The notes below the pieces were generated by a model. That model worked only from the letters and a program-made list of their open reading frames with translations, was not told the DNA's origin and did not search any database. Below are positions 11,041 to 20,465 of a stretch of 64,000 nucleotides of DNA, in pieces (positions within the stretch are counted from its first letter, which is position 1; every line of letters begins with the position of its first letter). The position numbers and the translations under genes are program-made. This DNA comes from Camelus bactrianus (lineage: Eukaryota; Chordata; Mammalia; Artiodactyla; Camelidae). The stretch lies in NCBI RefSeq assembly GCF_048773025.1, contig NW_027413957.1:4526001-4590000 (forward strand), read 5' to 3'.

Positions 11041-12207
11041 GAGTTTGAACTAAGGTCTGAGTAGCTGAGCAGGACCAGCTGAGGGCTCCTGGGACAGCAG
11101 GACCCTTGAGCCCCTGAGGGGCTGGCCAGATGACGTCTTGGGGTGGAGAGAGGGACTTCTGTGGGAATGAAGGAGAGGGGTCACCCCTGAGGGGACCCGA
11201 TGGGCCCCAGTCCTTGGGCTCAAGGGCCTGTGGCGGGCTGGGAAAGGAGGGGTGGACATGCCATAGCCTGGTGGGGTGAAACAGACCCTGGACCCCGCAG
11301 AGGGAAGGAAAGCACGGGGCTCGTTCAGGGCCTGAGCTCGGCTGCCAGCCGGAGCAGAGCAGATGGGTCAGGTTGAGAGGAGACAGGCCCGGCCAGCGAT
11401 GGGCCCGGGCTGCTGGCACCGAACAGGAGAGGAAGGTGGGGGCAGTGTGGGGCTCCAAACTGTGCTGAGGGATGAGCTGGACTGAGGAAGGACAAGGGCA
11501 GAAGGAAAGCAGGGACCTGAGAGCCACGAGCTGGGGTGGGGTCAGAGGCCCTGGTGGGAGGGGGAAGTGAACCGAGGGGCTGCAGCTGGAGGTCCAGAAG
11601 AGGGACTGGAGCTCCCCAAGGCACAGACTCGCAGCCGGGCTGAGGCCACAGGAATGAAAGGGAAGGGGCCAAGGAGGAGGCCTGCAGGGACAGAGTCCGG
11701 GGGGGCCAGGGCCCAGAGCCCAGGGCCCAGGTGCTCTGGCTGCAGAGCTGACCCAGAAGACACGGGCCCGGAGGACAAACAGCAGGCCAGGCAAGGGGCC
11801 AAGAGCAGGCTTCTGGGTGGTGGAGGCCCACCACGCCAAGACAGGCCCGCTCACCCAGGGCAGGGCCGGGCTGGGGCAGCAGGACGGTGAGCTCAGGGGA
11901 CCAGTGGACGCTGGCCAGGAGCAGGCAGCACTCGTCAGGACTCAGACACAGGGCTCAGTCAGGCCAGGCACTTGCAGGAGGTTAGGGACCTGGGGGGCTG
12001 TCACCCAGGTGATCACCCAGCTCTGACCCACAGCTGCAGAGGCACGAGGCCCCAGGTGGTGAGGGCCCTGCCAGCCAGCTGGTTTGCAGACATTCTGGAA
12101 GCACGTGGGTGCTGGGCTCAGGGGTGCCCAGACCTGGGCACGTGACACCCTGCGCGGACCCTCCCAGGGGTGAAGCCCCGGTGGTCACACGGCCTACTTT
12201 CTTGCAG
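11041..12207 (+). other. S-gamma to CH1 intronic DNA
   Basis: GC-rich non-coding DNA between the switch repeats and the CH1 acceptor. A long open frame on the opposite strand (11036-11854) comes from GC-rich composition. No exon is recognised. Confidence 0.6.
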
Positions 12208-12501
12208 CCTCCACCAAGGCCCCATCGGTCTATCCTCCGACTGCTGGATGCTGGGACATGCCTGACTCCACGGTGGCCTTCGGCTGCCTGGTCTGGGGCT
12301 ACATCCCTGAGCCGGTGATGGTGACCTGGAACTCGGGCGCCCTGTCCAGCGGCATCCACACCTTCCCGTCCATTCTCATGTCCTTGGGTCTCTACTCCCT
12401 CAGCAGCTTGGCGACCATGCCCGCCAGCAGCTCGGCCGGCAAGACCTTCATCTGCAACGTAGCCCACCCTGCCAGCAGCACCAAGGCAGACAAGCGTGTG
12501 G
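12208..12501 (+). CDS. IGHG: IGHG CH1 exon
   Basis: The acceptor ends '..cttgcag' at 12207. The exon is 294 bp, read with a leading G from the preceding exon as [11 protein letters not shown] and so on. Both intradomain cysteines are present (FGCLVWGY and FICNVAHP), as is the Trp of [11 protein letters not shown], so the immunoglobulin fold is complete. An additional Cys near residue 14 (TAGCWD) is where camelid IgG1 carries its light-chain cysteine. The frame is open to the end (KADKRVG). The donor is GC at 12502-12503 where functional genes have GT. Camelid heavy-chain-only gamma genes keep an intact CH1 exon but skip it because of a donor mutation. The substitution seen here is at +2, and I recall the published one as G to A at +1. 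Confidence 0.88.
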
Positions 12502-12510
12502 GCAAGAGGA
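12502..12510 (+). promoter_or_regulatory. Non-canonical GC splice donor of CH1
   Basis: The exon/intron junction reads gtgg|gcaagagga. Aligned with the human IGHG CH1 donor (g|gtgaga), +1 G is kept, +2 T is C and +3 is A. GC donors can work when the rest of the site is strong. Here -2 is G instead of A and +6 is A, so use would be weak at best. The likely outcome is CH1 skipping, as in heavy-chain-only IgG. Confidence 0.75.
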
Positions 12511-12819
12511 CAGGCCTCAGGGAGGGCGTCCACTCCCAGACAGGACCGAGGTCAGCCCTCCTCCCGGCTCGAACCACATGCCACGATGGCGACCTCGGCC
12601 CAGGATATCAGAGGGGATGCGGTCTCCTCACCTGAAGGCCTCCCAGGCTATGTGAGGGGTCCTCTGGTTGTTTCCACCAGGTTCAAGGTGGTCACAGGCT
12701 GGACAACTCTAACCCACAGAACTGGTGCCGATCTGCACCTTCCACAACCTGTCTCTGACCTAAACTCCACCCAGGGCCATCTCCCGCCCACAGGAACCCC
12801 CCATCTGCTCTCTCTGCAG
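12511..12819 (+). other. CH1-hinge intron
   Basis: About 310 bp of intron ending in a good polypyrimidine tract and acceptor (ctctctctgcag) at 12819. Confidence 0.8.
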
Positions 12820-12864
12820 CGCTCCACAGCAAAGACCCCAGCTCCCAGTGTCCCAAATGCCCAG
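12820..12864 (+). CDS. IGHG: IGHG hinge exon (short heavy-chain-antibody type)
   Basis: A 45-bp exon with acceptor 'ctctgcag' at 12819 and a strong donor 'g|gtaagg' at 12865. Read with the leading G it gives ALHSKDPSSQCPKCP. The two cysteines of the CPKCP motif would form the inter-heavy-chain bonds. The length and pattern closely match the 15-residue llama/alpaca short hinge remembered as AHHSEDPSSKCPKCP (IgG2c, called IgG3 in older papers). They do not match the long PQ-repeat hinge of IgG2a/b or the IgG1 hinge. Confidence 0.88.
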
Positions 12865-12993
12865 GTAAGGGAGCCAGGCTACACCCTCCATCGCAAGGAA
12901 GTGACCAGAGACCAGGCCCCGCCTGATGAGGGAAACGTGTGCCCTACAGGAGGCCCGTCCAAGTGCTGACCCACATCTTGTTTCCCCCTCCAG

Positions 12994-13323
12994 CCCCTGA
13001 GCTCCTTGGAGGGCCCACGGTCTTCATCTTCCCCCCGAAACCCAAGGACGTCCTCTCCAGCACCCGAACACCTGAGGTCACGTGCCTTGTGGTGGACGTG
13101 GGCAAGGAAGACCCTGAGATCGAGTTCAGCTGGTCCGTGGATGACACAGAGGTACACACGGCGGAGACAAAGCCAAAGGAGGAACAGTTCAACAGCACGT
13201 ACCGCGTGGTCAGCGTTCTGCCCATCCAGCACCAGGACTGGCTGACGGGGAAGGCGTTCAAGTGCAAGGTCAACAACAAAGCTCCCCCGGCCCCCATCGA
13301 GAGGACCATCTCCAAGGCCAAAG
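12994..13323 (+). CDS. IGHG: IGHG CH2 exon
   Basis: A 330-bp exon with acceptor 'ccctccag' at 12993 and donor 'g|gtggga' at 13324. The translation begins [15 protein letters not shown] and ends ISKAKG, fully open. The intradomain cysteines (EVTCLVVDV and FKCKVNN), the conserved N-glycosylation sequon in EEQFNSTYR and the lower-hinge LLGG motif for Fc-gamma-receptor contact are all present. The segments [20 protein letters not shown] and [12 protein letters not shown] are typical of camelid IgG. Minor replacements ([17 protein letters not shown]) do not break the fold. Confidence 0.93.
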
Positions 13324-13406
13324 GTGGGATGGACAACGGGCACGGGAGGGTCCTTTGGGGCTGCTCAGAGTGACCGTTATGCTCGCAGACACACCTGTCC
13401 CCACAG

Positions 13407-13736
13407 GGCAGGCCCGGGAGCCGCAGGTGTACACCCTGGCCCCACACCAGGAAGTCCTGGCCAAGGACACTGTGAGCGTAACCTGCCTGATCAAAGGCTT
13501 CTACCCACCTGATATCAACGCTGAGTGGCAGAGGAACGGGCGGCCGGAGGCAGAGGGCGCCTACGCCACCACGCTGCCCCAGCCGGACAACGCCGGGACC
13601 TACATCCTCTACAGCAAGCTCTCGGTGGGAAAGAACACGTGGCAGCGGGGAGAAGTCTTCACCTGTGTGGCGATGCACTAGGCTCTACACAGATCACTCC
13701 ACCCAGAAATCCATCTCCCAGTCTCCGGGTAAATGA
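13407..13736 (+). pseudogene. IGHG: IGHG CH3 exon with premature stop
   Basis: The acceptor '..ccccacag' lies at 13406. The translation starts GQAREPQVYTLAPHQ and continues through VTCLIKGFYPP and LYSKLSVGKNTWQRG to FTCVAMH, where a TAG at 13679-13681 replaces the Glu codon of the conserved MHEALHNHYT segment. Just beyond, the sequence is one base longer than expected, so the original end (SPGK, TGA at 13734-13736) is also out of frame. Both intradomain cysteines precede the stop, but the last strand and the tail are lost. The internal donor for the membrane form (ccgg|gtaaat, GT at 13729) is still recognisable. Confidence 0.9.
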
Positions 13737-13840
13737 GCCTCACCCCGGCACCCAAGCGAACCCCCCTCCCCGAGGCTCTCAGGGACCCGCGTGGACGCCT
13801 GAGCCCCACCCCTGTGTACATACCTCCGGGGCCAGCATGA

Positions 13841-13846
13841 AATAAA
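13841..13846 (+). terminator. Secretory-form poly(A) signal
   Basis: AATAAA about 105 bp after the original CH3 stop, in the 'gccagcatgaaataaaacacc' context, the usual place for the secreted IgG poly(A) signal. A GT-rich element (ctgtcatggttctttctgtg) follows at about 13879-13898. Confidence 0.88.
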
Positions 13847-15168
13847 ACACCCAGTACCTCCCTGGGGCCCTGCAACACTGTCATGGTTCTTTCTGTGCAG
13901 AGCTCCGGCGCCCGCCGGGCCTGCGGGAGGCGGGGACAGGCCAGGCTCTGAGGACAAACTTGGTGCCAACGAAGGCAGGCAGCAGCCCGAGGCCAGAGAG
14001 GGGGCTCTGCCAGAGGCAGCCGCTCCCCAGGGTCCAGGGTCCGGCCAGCACCTACTCAGGCTGGAGCGTTTAGAGGGGACTGGTAGAGCCTCCCAGGGAC
14101 CCTCAAGGACACGAGTGCACGGTTCTTCCCACCTCTGTCCAAGCCCAACTGTGGGACAGTGGCAGGTCCTTGTCCCCACAGTTCCCATCCCCGGGGCCTC
14201 GAGGGTCCACGTGCTGACACCCTGTCAACATGGGAGCCACGCCTGGCCGGCGATGGGGGCACAGGCCTCCTGCTCCCAGGACACATGGAGATCAGGCCTC
14301 ACCTTCCCACAGGCGAGGTGCTCGGGGCCAGATCTGTAACCTCGAGGGGACACTCACCCAGGCCCACAGGAAACAAGCCCTCTCATGGAGCACACCAGCC
14401 TGCACACCCCTCGTCCACCTGCAGACTCACACACACGCACGTGCCTGTGCAACTGCACACAAGGGCACAACCACACAAGTGCACACAAGCCAGCCTTGCT
14501 CACTGGGTCCTCAACGGGGTATCGACCCGGGGCCAGACCAGAGTCTGGAGCCGGGTCTCATGAACCCTCTGTGGACACCAGCTTGGTCCCCACTCCTCAA
14601 AGCCCCAGCAGCACTGACCACACTCTGACCACACTGGCCAGCTCAGACCCCCACCCCTCCTCTCCCCAGGACACCTGCACCCCCTCCTCAACAGACAGAG
14701 ACCCAACACACCACTGGTCCCTAGCATGCCCACCCCACCCCCTCAGGCACACAGGGACACCCCAAGGTTGCCTCCGCCCTTCCCTGCAGTAGGACCCACC
14801 ACAGACCTGCTCTGCAGACCCCTGCCGTCTAGGCCTGGCCTCCGGTGAGAGGGAAGGCAGGGGTCAGGGCACCCTCTCCCCAGAGGACCCCATGAAAGGC
14901 ACCGCAGGGGAGACGATGAGGGGCACGCACTGGCCAGGCTGAGATCTGGGCCCAAGGAATCCGGCCAAGACTGAGGCCCAAGCTGGAGGAATGGGGGACA
15001 CGAGGTCGGTGCCCAGGGATTGACCTCAGGGAACCATTGATCCAGCCCCCTAAGGGGATCCTAGTGCCCCACCCGCCCTGTCACAGACAGACCCACCCCC
15101 AGGTGCCACTGACCCTGCCCTGGCACGTGATGGGCAGCCACAGAGCTGACCACCCCCTCCCCGTCCAG
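13847..15168 (+). other. CH3-M1 intron
   Basis: About 1.3 kb of GC-rich intron between the secretory poly(A) site and M1, as in other IGHG genes. Short C/A-rich 'cacacacgcacgtgcc' stretches occur near 14430. No further exon is seen. Confidence 0.7.
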
Positions 15169-15302
15169 AGCCACTCCTGGAGGAAGAGAGCTGTGCCGAG
15201 GCCCAGAGCGGGGAGCTGGATGGGCTGTGGACCACCATCTCCATCTTCATCACCCTCTTCCTGCTCAGCGTGTGCTACAGCGCCACAGTGACCCTCTTTA
15301 AA
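15169..15302 (+). CDS. IGHG: IGHG membrane exon M1
   Basis: A 134-bp exon with acceptor 'cgtccag' at 15168 and donor 'gtgggc' at 15303. Read with the leading G it starts [19 protein letters not shown], the acidic extracellular linker, followed by a transmembrane helix beginning [16 protein letters not shown] and continuing [10 protein letters not shown]. This is the standard B-cell-receptor gamma membrane anchor. The CYSATVT motif and the polar face that contacts CD79A/B are intact. It is one codon longer than the human exon. Confidence 0.93.
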
Positions 15303-15674
15303 GTGGGCGGGCCAGGCCAGCTGTCCCTGCTGTCGCCACACAGTGCCCGCACAGTCCCCCTTACCTGTCCACTCCCTGTCCCTCCATGTCCCTCCCTGTC
15401 CCCTTCCTGTCCCCTCACAGTCCCATCACTGTCTCCTCACTCTCCCCTCTTGTCCTTTCTGTCCACTGTCCTCTGTCTCTCCATTTCATTCTGTTCTCTC
15501 ACTGTCTCTCTCTGTCCCTGTCGGGACCTCCCTGTCCCTGGCTGTGCCCACGGAGTCCTCGCGCCACCCCACCAGAGTACACTCGTGGCCGGCAGTCCCC
15601 GGGCTGGGAGGCCAGGTCCTTGCGGGCAGCTGGCACGAGGGCCCTGGCTATGCCCACACCCACCGTCCCTGCAG

Positions 15675-15758
15675 GTGAAGTGGATCTTCTCCTCGGTGGT
15701 GGAGCTGAAGCGGACGATCGTCCCAGACCACAGAAACGTGATCGGGCAGGGGGCCTAG
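15675..15758 (+). CDS. IGHG: IGHG membrane exon M2 with ITT-type cytoplasmic tail
   Basis: An 84-bp exon with acceptor 'ccctgcag' at 15674. It encodes [19 protein letters not shown], then RNVIGQGA and a stop at 15756-15758, the 28-residue gamma cytoplasmic tail. In human and mouse IgG the tail carries a tyrosine in the PDYRNMI motif (the immunoglobulin tail tyrosine, used for GRB2 recruitment). Here that position is His (PDHRNVI), so the signalling tyrosine is absent. Otherwise the exon is intact. Confidence 0.92.
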   Translation: MKWIFSSVVELKRTIVPDHRNVIGQGA

Positions 15759-16764
15759 CGTGCCCTCTGGGGGTGTCCACGGCCACCCCAGGCCCCAGAG
15801 GTACCCCGTTCATCACTCCGAGCTGCTCAGCCACTACTCCGCCCGCTGCCCTGCCAGCTCTGATCTCTCGGCCATGCTCTACCGCATCTCCATCCTCCGA
15901 CCTCACGGCCACCAACGACCACACCCTGCACCCTGCCCACCTTCAGGGGACCAAGTTGACAGCAGGTGCTACCACCAACCTGAGCCGAGGGGTCTGCCTG
16001 TCCTCACCAGGAGTGCCCGGGGCACCCTGGGGTTCCTTTGGATGAGCAGGAGGCTGGCATCCCGGGGCAGTGGGCAGGGATTGCTCTGTGGACACCATCA
16101 GGTTGGTCATCAAGCAGGGTCCCCAAGGGGAGGCGCCTGTGTCAGATCCTTGGTGGGAACATATGCAGCCCTGGCCAACGTCTCACAGCAGGGAGGCTTT
16201 TGGATGTGCCACCAACGGTCAGCCAAGTACTCAGCTCTGAGAAGGGCCAGGGCCCATGGCCCCTACAGGAGCCAGGCCTGCCAGGAAGGGGGTGAGGTCT
16301 CCCCACTCCAGCTTCCCAGAGACGGGCCTGGTGACCGGGTCCCCCACGGGCAGGACACAGCCTCGCTGGACACAGAAATAGGGACACTGGCAAAACAGGG
16401 CAGTGGCCGCAGCCAGCCTGTCCTGTGGCCAGTGGCCTGAGACACCTTCAGCAGGAGCTCCCCTGCACTGGGCGGTGGGGTGAGAGGCGAGCCCCGGGAG
16501 GAGGGAGCCCGACAGCCTGGCGTCCTGGCCCGAGACCCCTGGGCCTCTCCTGTCTTGTCCCTGGATGGGGAGGGGCATGCCCCAGTGCCGGGTGGTGGCA
16601 GGGGAGGGGGGGCGTGCTACAGCCAGAGGTCACGCCAGGCCTGGCTTGGGAAGCTGTGCATCCTTTCTAAATGTCTGGAGCCCATGAACTTTCTGCGCTG
16701 TTTATCTTTGGTTTGGGTTTTTTGTTGGGAGACTCTGGCTTGTCATGTTTTGGGTTGTGGAGAC
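15759..16764 (+). other. Membrane-form 3' UTR
   Basis: About 1 kb of non-coding sequence between the M2 stop and the membrane poly(A) signal. Long open frames across it are composition artefacts. Confidence 0.75.
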
Positions 16765-16770
16765 AATAAA
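16765..16770 (+). terminator. Membrane-form poly(A) signal
   Basis: AATAAA in 'tggagacaataaagcatcc', about 1 kb after the M2 stop, followed by a GT-rich block. The spacing fits the IGHG membrane transcript. Confidence 0.85.
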
Positions 16771-18429
16771 GCATCCTTTACCATTCCATAGCTCTCTGGG
16801 AATCGCTCTATGTTGCGGCCCCTCCCCTGGTGACTCCACAGCCTGGCCGCCCTCCACACCCTCCCAGCCCCAGGCCCCAGCTCTCCCCCGACCACACCCA
16901 TCCCTGGGGTTCCCTGGGGGCGCAGAGTCAGCAGCAAGTCCCAGGTGTCGGACGCCTGGTCAGCACGGCTGCTGTAACACGCAGCAAAGTCGGGTTGGAA
17001 CCACAGAAATTATTGCCTCCCGTCCTGGAGCAGCACGTCCCAGGTCGAGGAGCGTGAAGGCCACTGTGCCCACCGGCTGCCAAGGGTGCAGGGACGGAGT
17101 CAGGACTCGGTCCTCCCGGGAGGCCAGACCCTGAGCTCCAGTCCCTCCTGGTGGTTCCATCTCAAAGGAACAGTCTCAGGTCCCGGGTTGTAGGAGACAC
17201 AGCACTCCCCAGAGGGCAGACACAGGAGCCACAGCTGTCTGCCCTTCACAGGAAACGCTCCAGGAAATGGAGGCCAGCGCCTGGTCGGGGCTGGCTCTGC
17301 TGGGCGATCCTCGCCAGCGCTTCAGGAGATCTCAGTCACCCACGGGACACGGCCCTGGGCGGCTGGACATTGTCCAAGTGTCTGTGTGAGCCTTTCAGTG
17401 TGTCAGGGCAGAGGGGGTGAAACCAATGTGCCGAGTCTGTGGCTCCATGGCCCCAGGGGAGGCCGAAAGGACAGGCTCCTGGAGGGGAGCTGGGACCAAC
17501 ACTGAGTGTCTATCAGTAAAGCCACAGCACCCTAGGGCTGTTGGAAAGGGCCATTCCAGCTTCCTGTGGGGGACAGGCAGACAGACAGACAGACAGAGAG
17601 ACAGAGGAAGACAGAGAATTTTATGCAGGAAAGGGACAGCTCGCTGCAGTGGGCTCTACACCAAAGATGGTGAGGCCATGGGGCAGGCAGCTGTGTCCAG
17701 GGGCATCGCTGGCCCTCAGAGACCCTGCCAGGCGTGAGGACACTGGGCACCTTCTGCCTCCAGGGCTCTATCGGGGCTCCAGAAACCATCCTGGGGGTCT
17801 CCCCCACACACAATCTCCCTCACACGGAACACCTAACCAACAAGCTGAACCTGCTAATGGTCCCTGCAGCCTGCCCGGCCCCAGGCCCTGCCCCTCACCT
17901 CCATCCCCTGGACCACAGATCTGCCTCCAGCCAGACATTCCCATGGGGACCCCAGGACGGTTGATACCGGGCTGGCCCCACGGGTCCTTGAGGAGCACCA
18001 GTCCCAGAACAGCTGCCCCCACCAGGCCTGAGGGCCCCGTCCTGACCCTGGGGCAACACCAGGCCACAGCACGTCCCCCATGCACAACCCCTCCTGGGCC
18101 CCTGGAAGCGAAGTGGCCGACGCCTTCCCTTGAGCCCCTGTGTCAGCACCGGTGTGAGCCTGAGGTCAGCCTCCTGCTGCTCCTGACCCCTTGGGGCCCT
18201 GCCCCGGGCAAGACCTCCGACACACTCCTGTCCGTGTCTCACCTCTCCTGCCCGCACCCCCATCCACATCTTACACACAAACACACACACACACACACAC
18301 ACCCTGGGCTGCCACCCCACTGCGCTCCTGGGCCCCCACCAGGTCCCCCCTCCTCCCGCCCTCCAAGGGGAACATCTGTCAGTCTGAGCTTTGAATACCT
18401 GGATTGCTGTCCGTGTGTGTGTGTGGTGT
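16771..18429. other. IGHG downstream intergenic DNA
   Basis: GC-rich intergenic sequence with no recognised gene. The 312-aa open frame at 17541-18479 is proline-rich low-complexity translation of GC-rich DNA and is not supported as a gene. Confidence 0.6.
18275..18303 (+). repeat. (CA)n microsatellite
   Basis: About 14 CA dinucleotides, slightly interrupted at the start. Confidence 0.92.
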
Positions 18430-19110
18430 CCATGGATGTGGAGAAAAGAACCCCTTGTGCACTGTTGGTGAGAACATAAAATGGCATTACCGTTGTGCAA
18501 AACAGTTTGGAAGCCCCTCAAAGAAATTTCAGAAACAACTACCACACTTGCAGCAATCTCACTGCTTAGAATAAACCCGAGCGAACATACAACAGGTCTT
18601 AAAGAGGCACTTGAACACCCACTTCACAGCAGCTCCGTTGACAATACCTACCACGAGGCAGGAACTCGAGCGTCCTTCCGTGGATGGACAGATGAGCACG
18701 ATGTGGGCTGAGCGTACAATGGAACAGTACTGCCCCTGAAGAAAGAAGAACATTGTGACATGTGTGACAGCACGGGGGCACCTGGGGGACATCGGAACGC
18801 GTACCGTGAGCCAGGGGCAAGACGGTGAATCGTGTGCGATTCCACTTGTGTGAGCGATTAGGAGTGGCTGCATTCCCAGAAAGAGAAAACACAGAAGTGG
18901 CTGCAGCCGGGGGAGAACGGGGGGTTGTTGTTTACGGGCATAGGGTTTCACACGTAAAGACGGGGAGAGTTATGGAGACACAGGTGGTCGTGATTGCACT
19001 GTATGAATGTATTTACTGTCCCCAAAACCCGGAGAGAGGTTTAACATGGTACACTTCCTTAGGGGCAAATCCTATTCTTTTACCACAATAAAAAAACCTT
19101 TTAAGCAGGA
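18430..19110 (+). mobile_element. Old L1M 3' region
   Basis: Degraded L1 sequence in the sense orientation: 'ggatgtggagaaaagaacccc', 'cttgtgcactgttggtgagaa' and 'tttggaagcccctcaaag', then an old 3' UTR ending in an A-rich tract at about 19088-19098. No frame remains. Confidence 0.72.
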
Positions 19111-19720
19111 GAAATCTAACCCATTCAATAAAATCTGAACACCTTCAAGAAGACCTGGAGCCTGTGTCTCTCCCTGTGGAAGAAACCGGTGGCAGCAGGA
19201 TGGAGCTGCACACCTGCCTGGCCCAGGGCTGGACCCCCTGCGGAGGCCAGCGGGCGCCGGAGGAGCAGCTTCTCCACACTGACGGCGTGAGGGTGCAGGT
19301 CAGTGACAACGTGCACGGCTGTAGCACAGCCCCCCAGCCAAAGGACTGCTCCTTCTGTTTGCTCTCCAACAGGTGTAAACTTCTCTTCTGAACAACCCTA
19401 ACCTAGAGACACACAAAGGGAAAGGAACGCTAAGAAAGCTGCTTACGGCTTAGCTAACCTGACGTAGAACAAGAACAGCTCAACCCACTGCTTGTCGGCC
19501 ACCGTGGACCACGTTAAGCTTCCCAATTAAAAGACAGCAATACAGTTTGTGTCTCCACCTAGTGCAGGGAAATTGTCTCAGATACAATATAAAACTGCCA
19601 ACCCTCCTCCAGGAAAGGCTTGAACTCCCATTGTCCATCTTACGTATCTTCGGTTGATGTTCATTTCTCGTGTTCATGAATAACCTCCGTCTTGGGTGTC
19701 CATGTTGTCTAAGTTTTTTT
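19111..19720. other. No gene recognised
   Basis: Non-coding sequence. A faint L1-like segment may begin near 19500. Nothing else can be supported. Confidence 0.5.
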
Positions 19721-20060
19721 TATTAGAGCAGTTAGTCCATTTATATTTAAAGTAATTACACAAATGAAAGGATTTACTTCTGTCATTTTTCTAATTGTTT
19801 TCTAAATATTGTACCTTTTTTGATTCTCAAATTCTCTATTACTCCCTTTTTGTGTTTAATTTTATTTTGCAATGTGCCATTTTTGTTCTTTTAAAATTTC
19901 CATTTCTGTATTTTTTTTTTTTTGGTATTTTATTAGTGGTTGTGTTAGGGATAACAATTGACCTCTTCAGTTTATTATGACTATATATGTGTGTGTGAAT
20001 GCATGTGTGTGTATACATGTCTGTGTGTGCACATGTGTGCATATATGTTTATTTATAACA
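19721..20060 (-). mobile_element. L1 ORF2 fragment, antisense
   Basis: 'agcagttagtccatttatatt', 'aaagtaattacac' and 'ctaattgttttcta' correspond to the reverse complement of a conserved L1 ORF2 segment. It is followed by a TG-rich tract at 19985-20040. Confidence 0.6.
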
Positions 20061-20284
20061 GCTAAAAATAAGGTGAATTTAAAGATACAAGTATAGATAT
20101 ATATACATATACATAATAAATAAACAGTACATTAATTTCCTCTGTAGTTCTGTATAGTAAGAGAGACATAAACCTGTGCACGTGGGGACATGTCATTGTG
20201 GTAAACGTAGAGGAAGCATGAAAAGCACATTTAAGCCCAGACACAACTACACCAAGCTTTAGGAATTATAATGTGCTGCCATGC

Positions 20285-20465
20285 ATTGTAGGTTAGTTAA
20301 CCCATTCAACTATTTCATGAGGTAGGTATACTTTTGGTGTGGTTTTTGATAGTTGAGATAATTGATGCAAAATGCTTGAAGTTGCATAGGTAGTAAGTGA
20401 TGACAGTGAATTTGAAATCCAGGTCTCTAAATACAGACTCTAAATCCTGTGATTTTTCCAGTATT
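20285..20465 (-). mobile_element. MIR-like SINE, antisense
   Basis: 'atgaggtaggtatac', then 'gcataggtagtaagtgatgac', then 'gaaatccaggtct' follow the reverse MIR order. It is strongly diverged. Confidence 0.58.

Larger units (their letters stand above)
12208..16790 (+). pseudogene. IGHG: Camelid immunoglobulin gamma constant gene, IgG2c-like hinge, probably inactivated
   Basis: A complete IGHG transcription unit in the normal order: CH1 (12208-12501), hinge (12820-12864), CH2 (12994-13323), CH3 (13407-13736), secretory AATAAA (13841), M1 (15169-15302), M2 (15675-15758) and membrane AATAAA (16765). Exon sizes for CH1 (294 bp) and CH2 (330 bp) equal those of human IGHG. CH2 residues such as VDVGKEDPE and [12 protein letters not shown] are camelid IgG signatures. 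The product would be the Fc part of an IgG heavy chain. It appears inactivated: CH3 has an in-frame TAG at 13679-13681 and a 1-bp length change before its natural end, and the CH1 donor is GC. The stop lies upstream of the internal CH3 donor used for the membrane form, so both forms would be affected. The intact membrane exons argue for recent inactivation, or for a sequencing error in CH3. Confidence 0.85.

Noticed and set aside
11036-11854. 272-aa open frame on the - strand
   Set aside because: GC-rich intronic DNA opposite the IGHG gene; proline/serine low complexity with no homology recognised.
12944-13678. 244-aa open frame antisense to CH2-CH3
   Set aside because: A shadow of the real immunoglobulin exons on the other strand; it crosses an intron without a break in meaning.
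17541-18479. 312-aa open frame downstream of IGHG
   Set aside because: Proline-rich translation of GC-rich intergenic DNA running into a CA repeat; no start context, no exon signals, no family.
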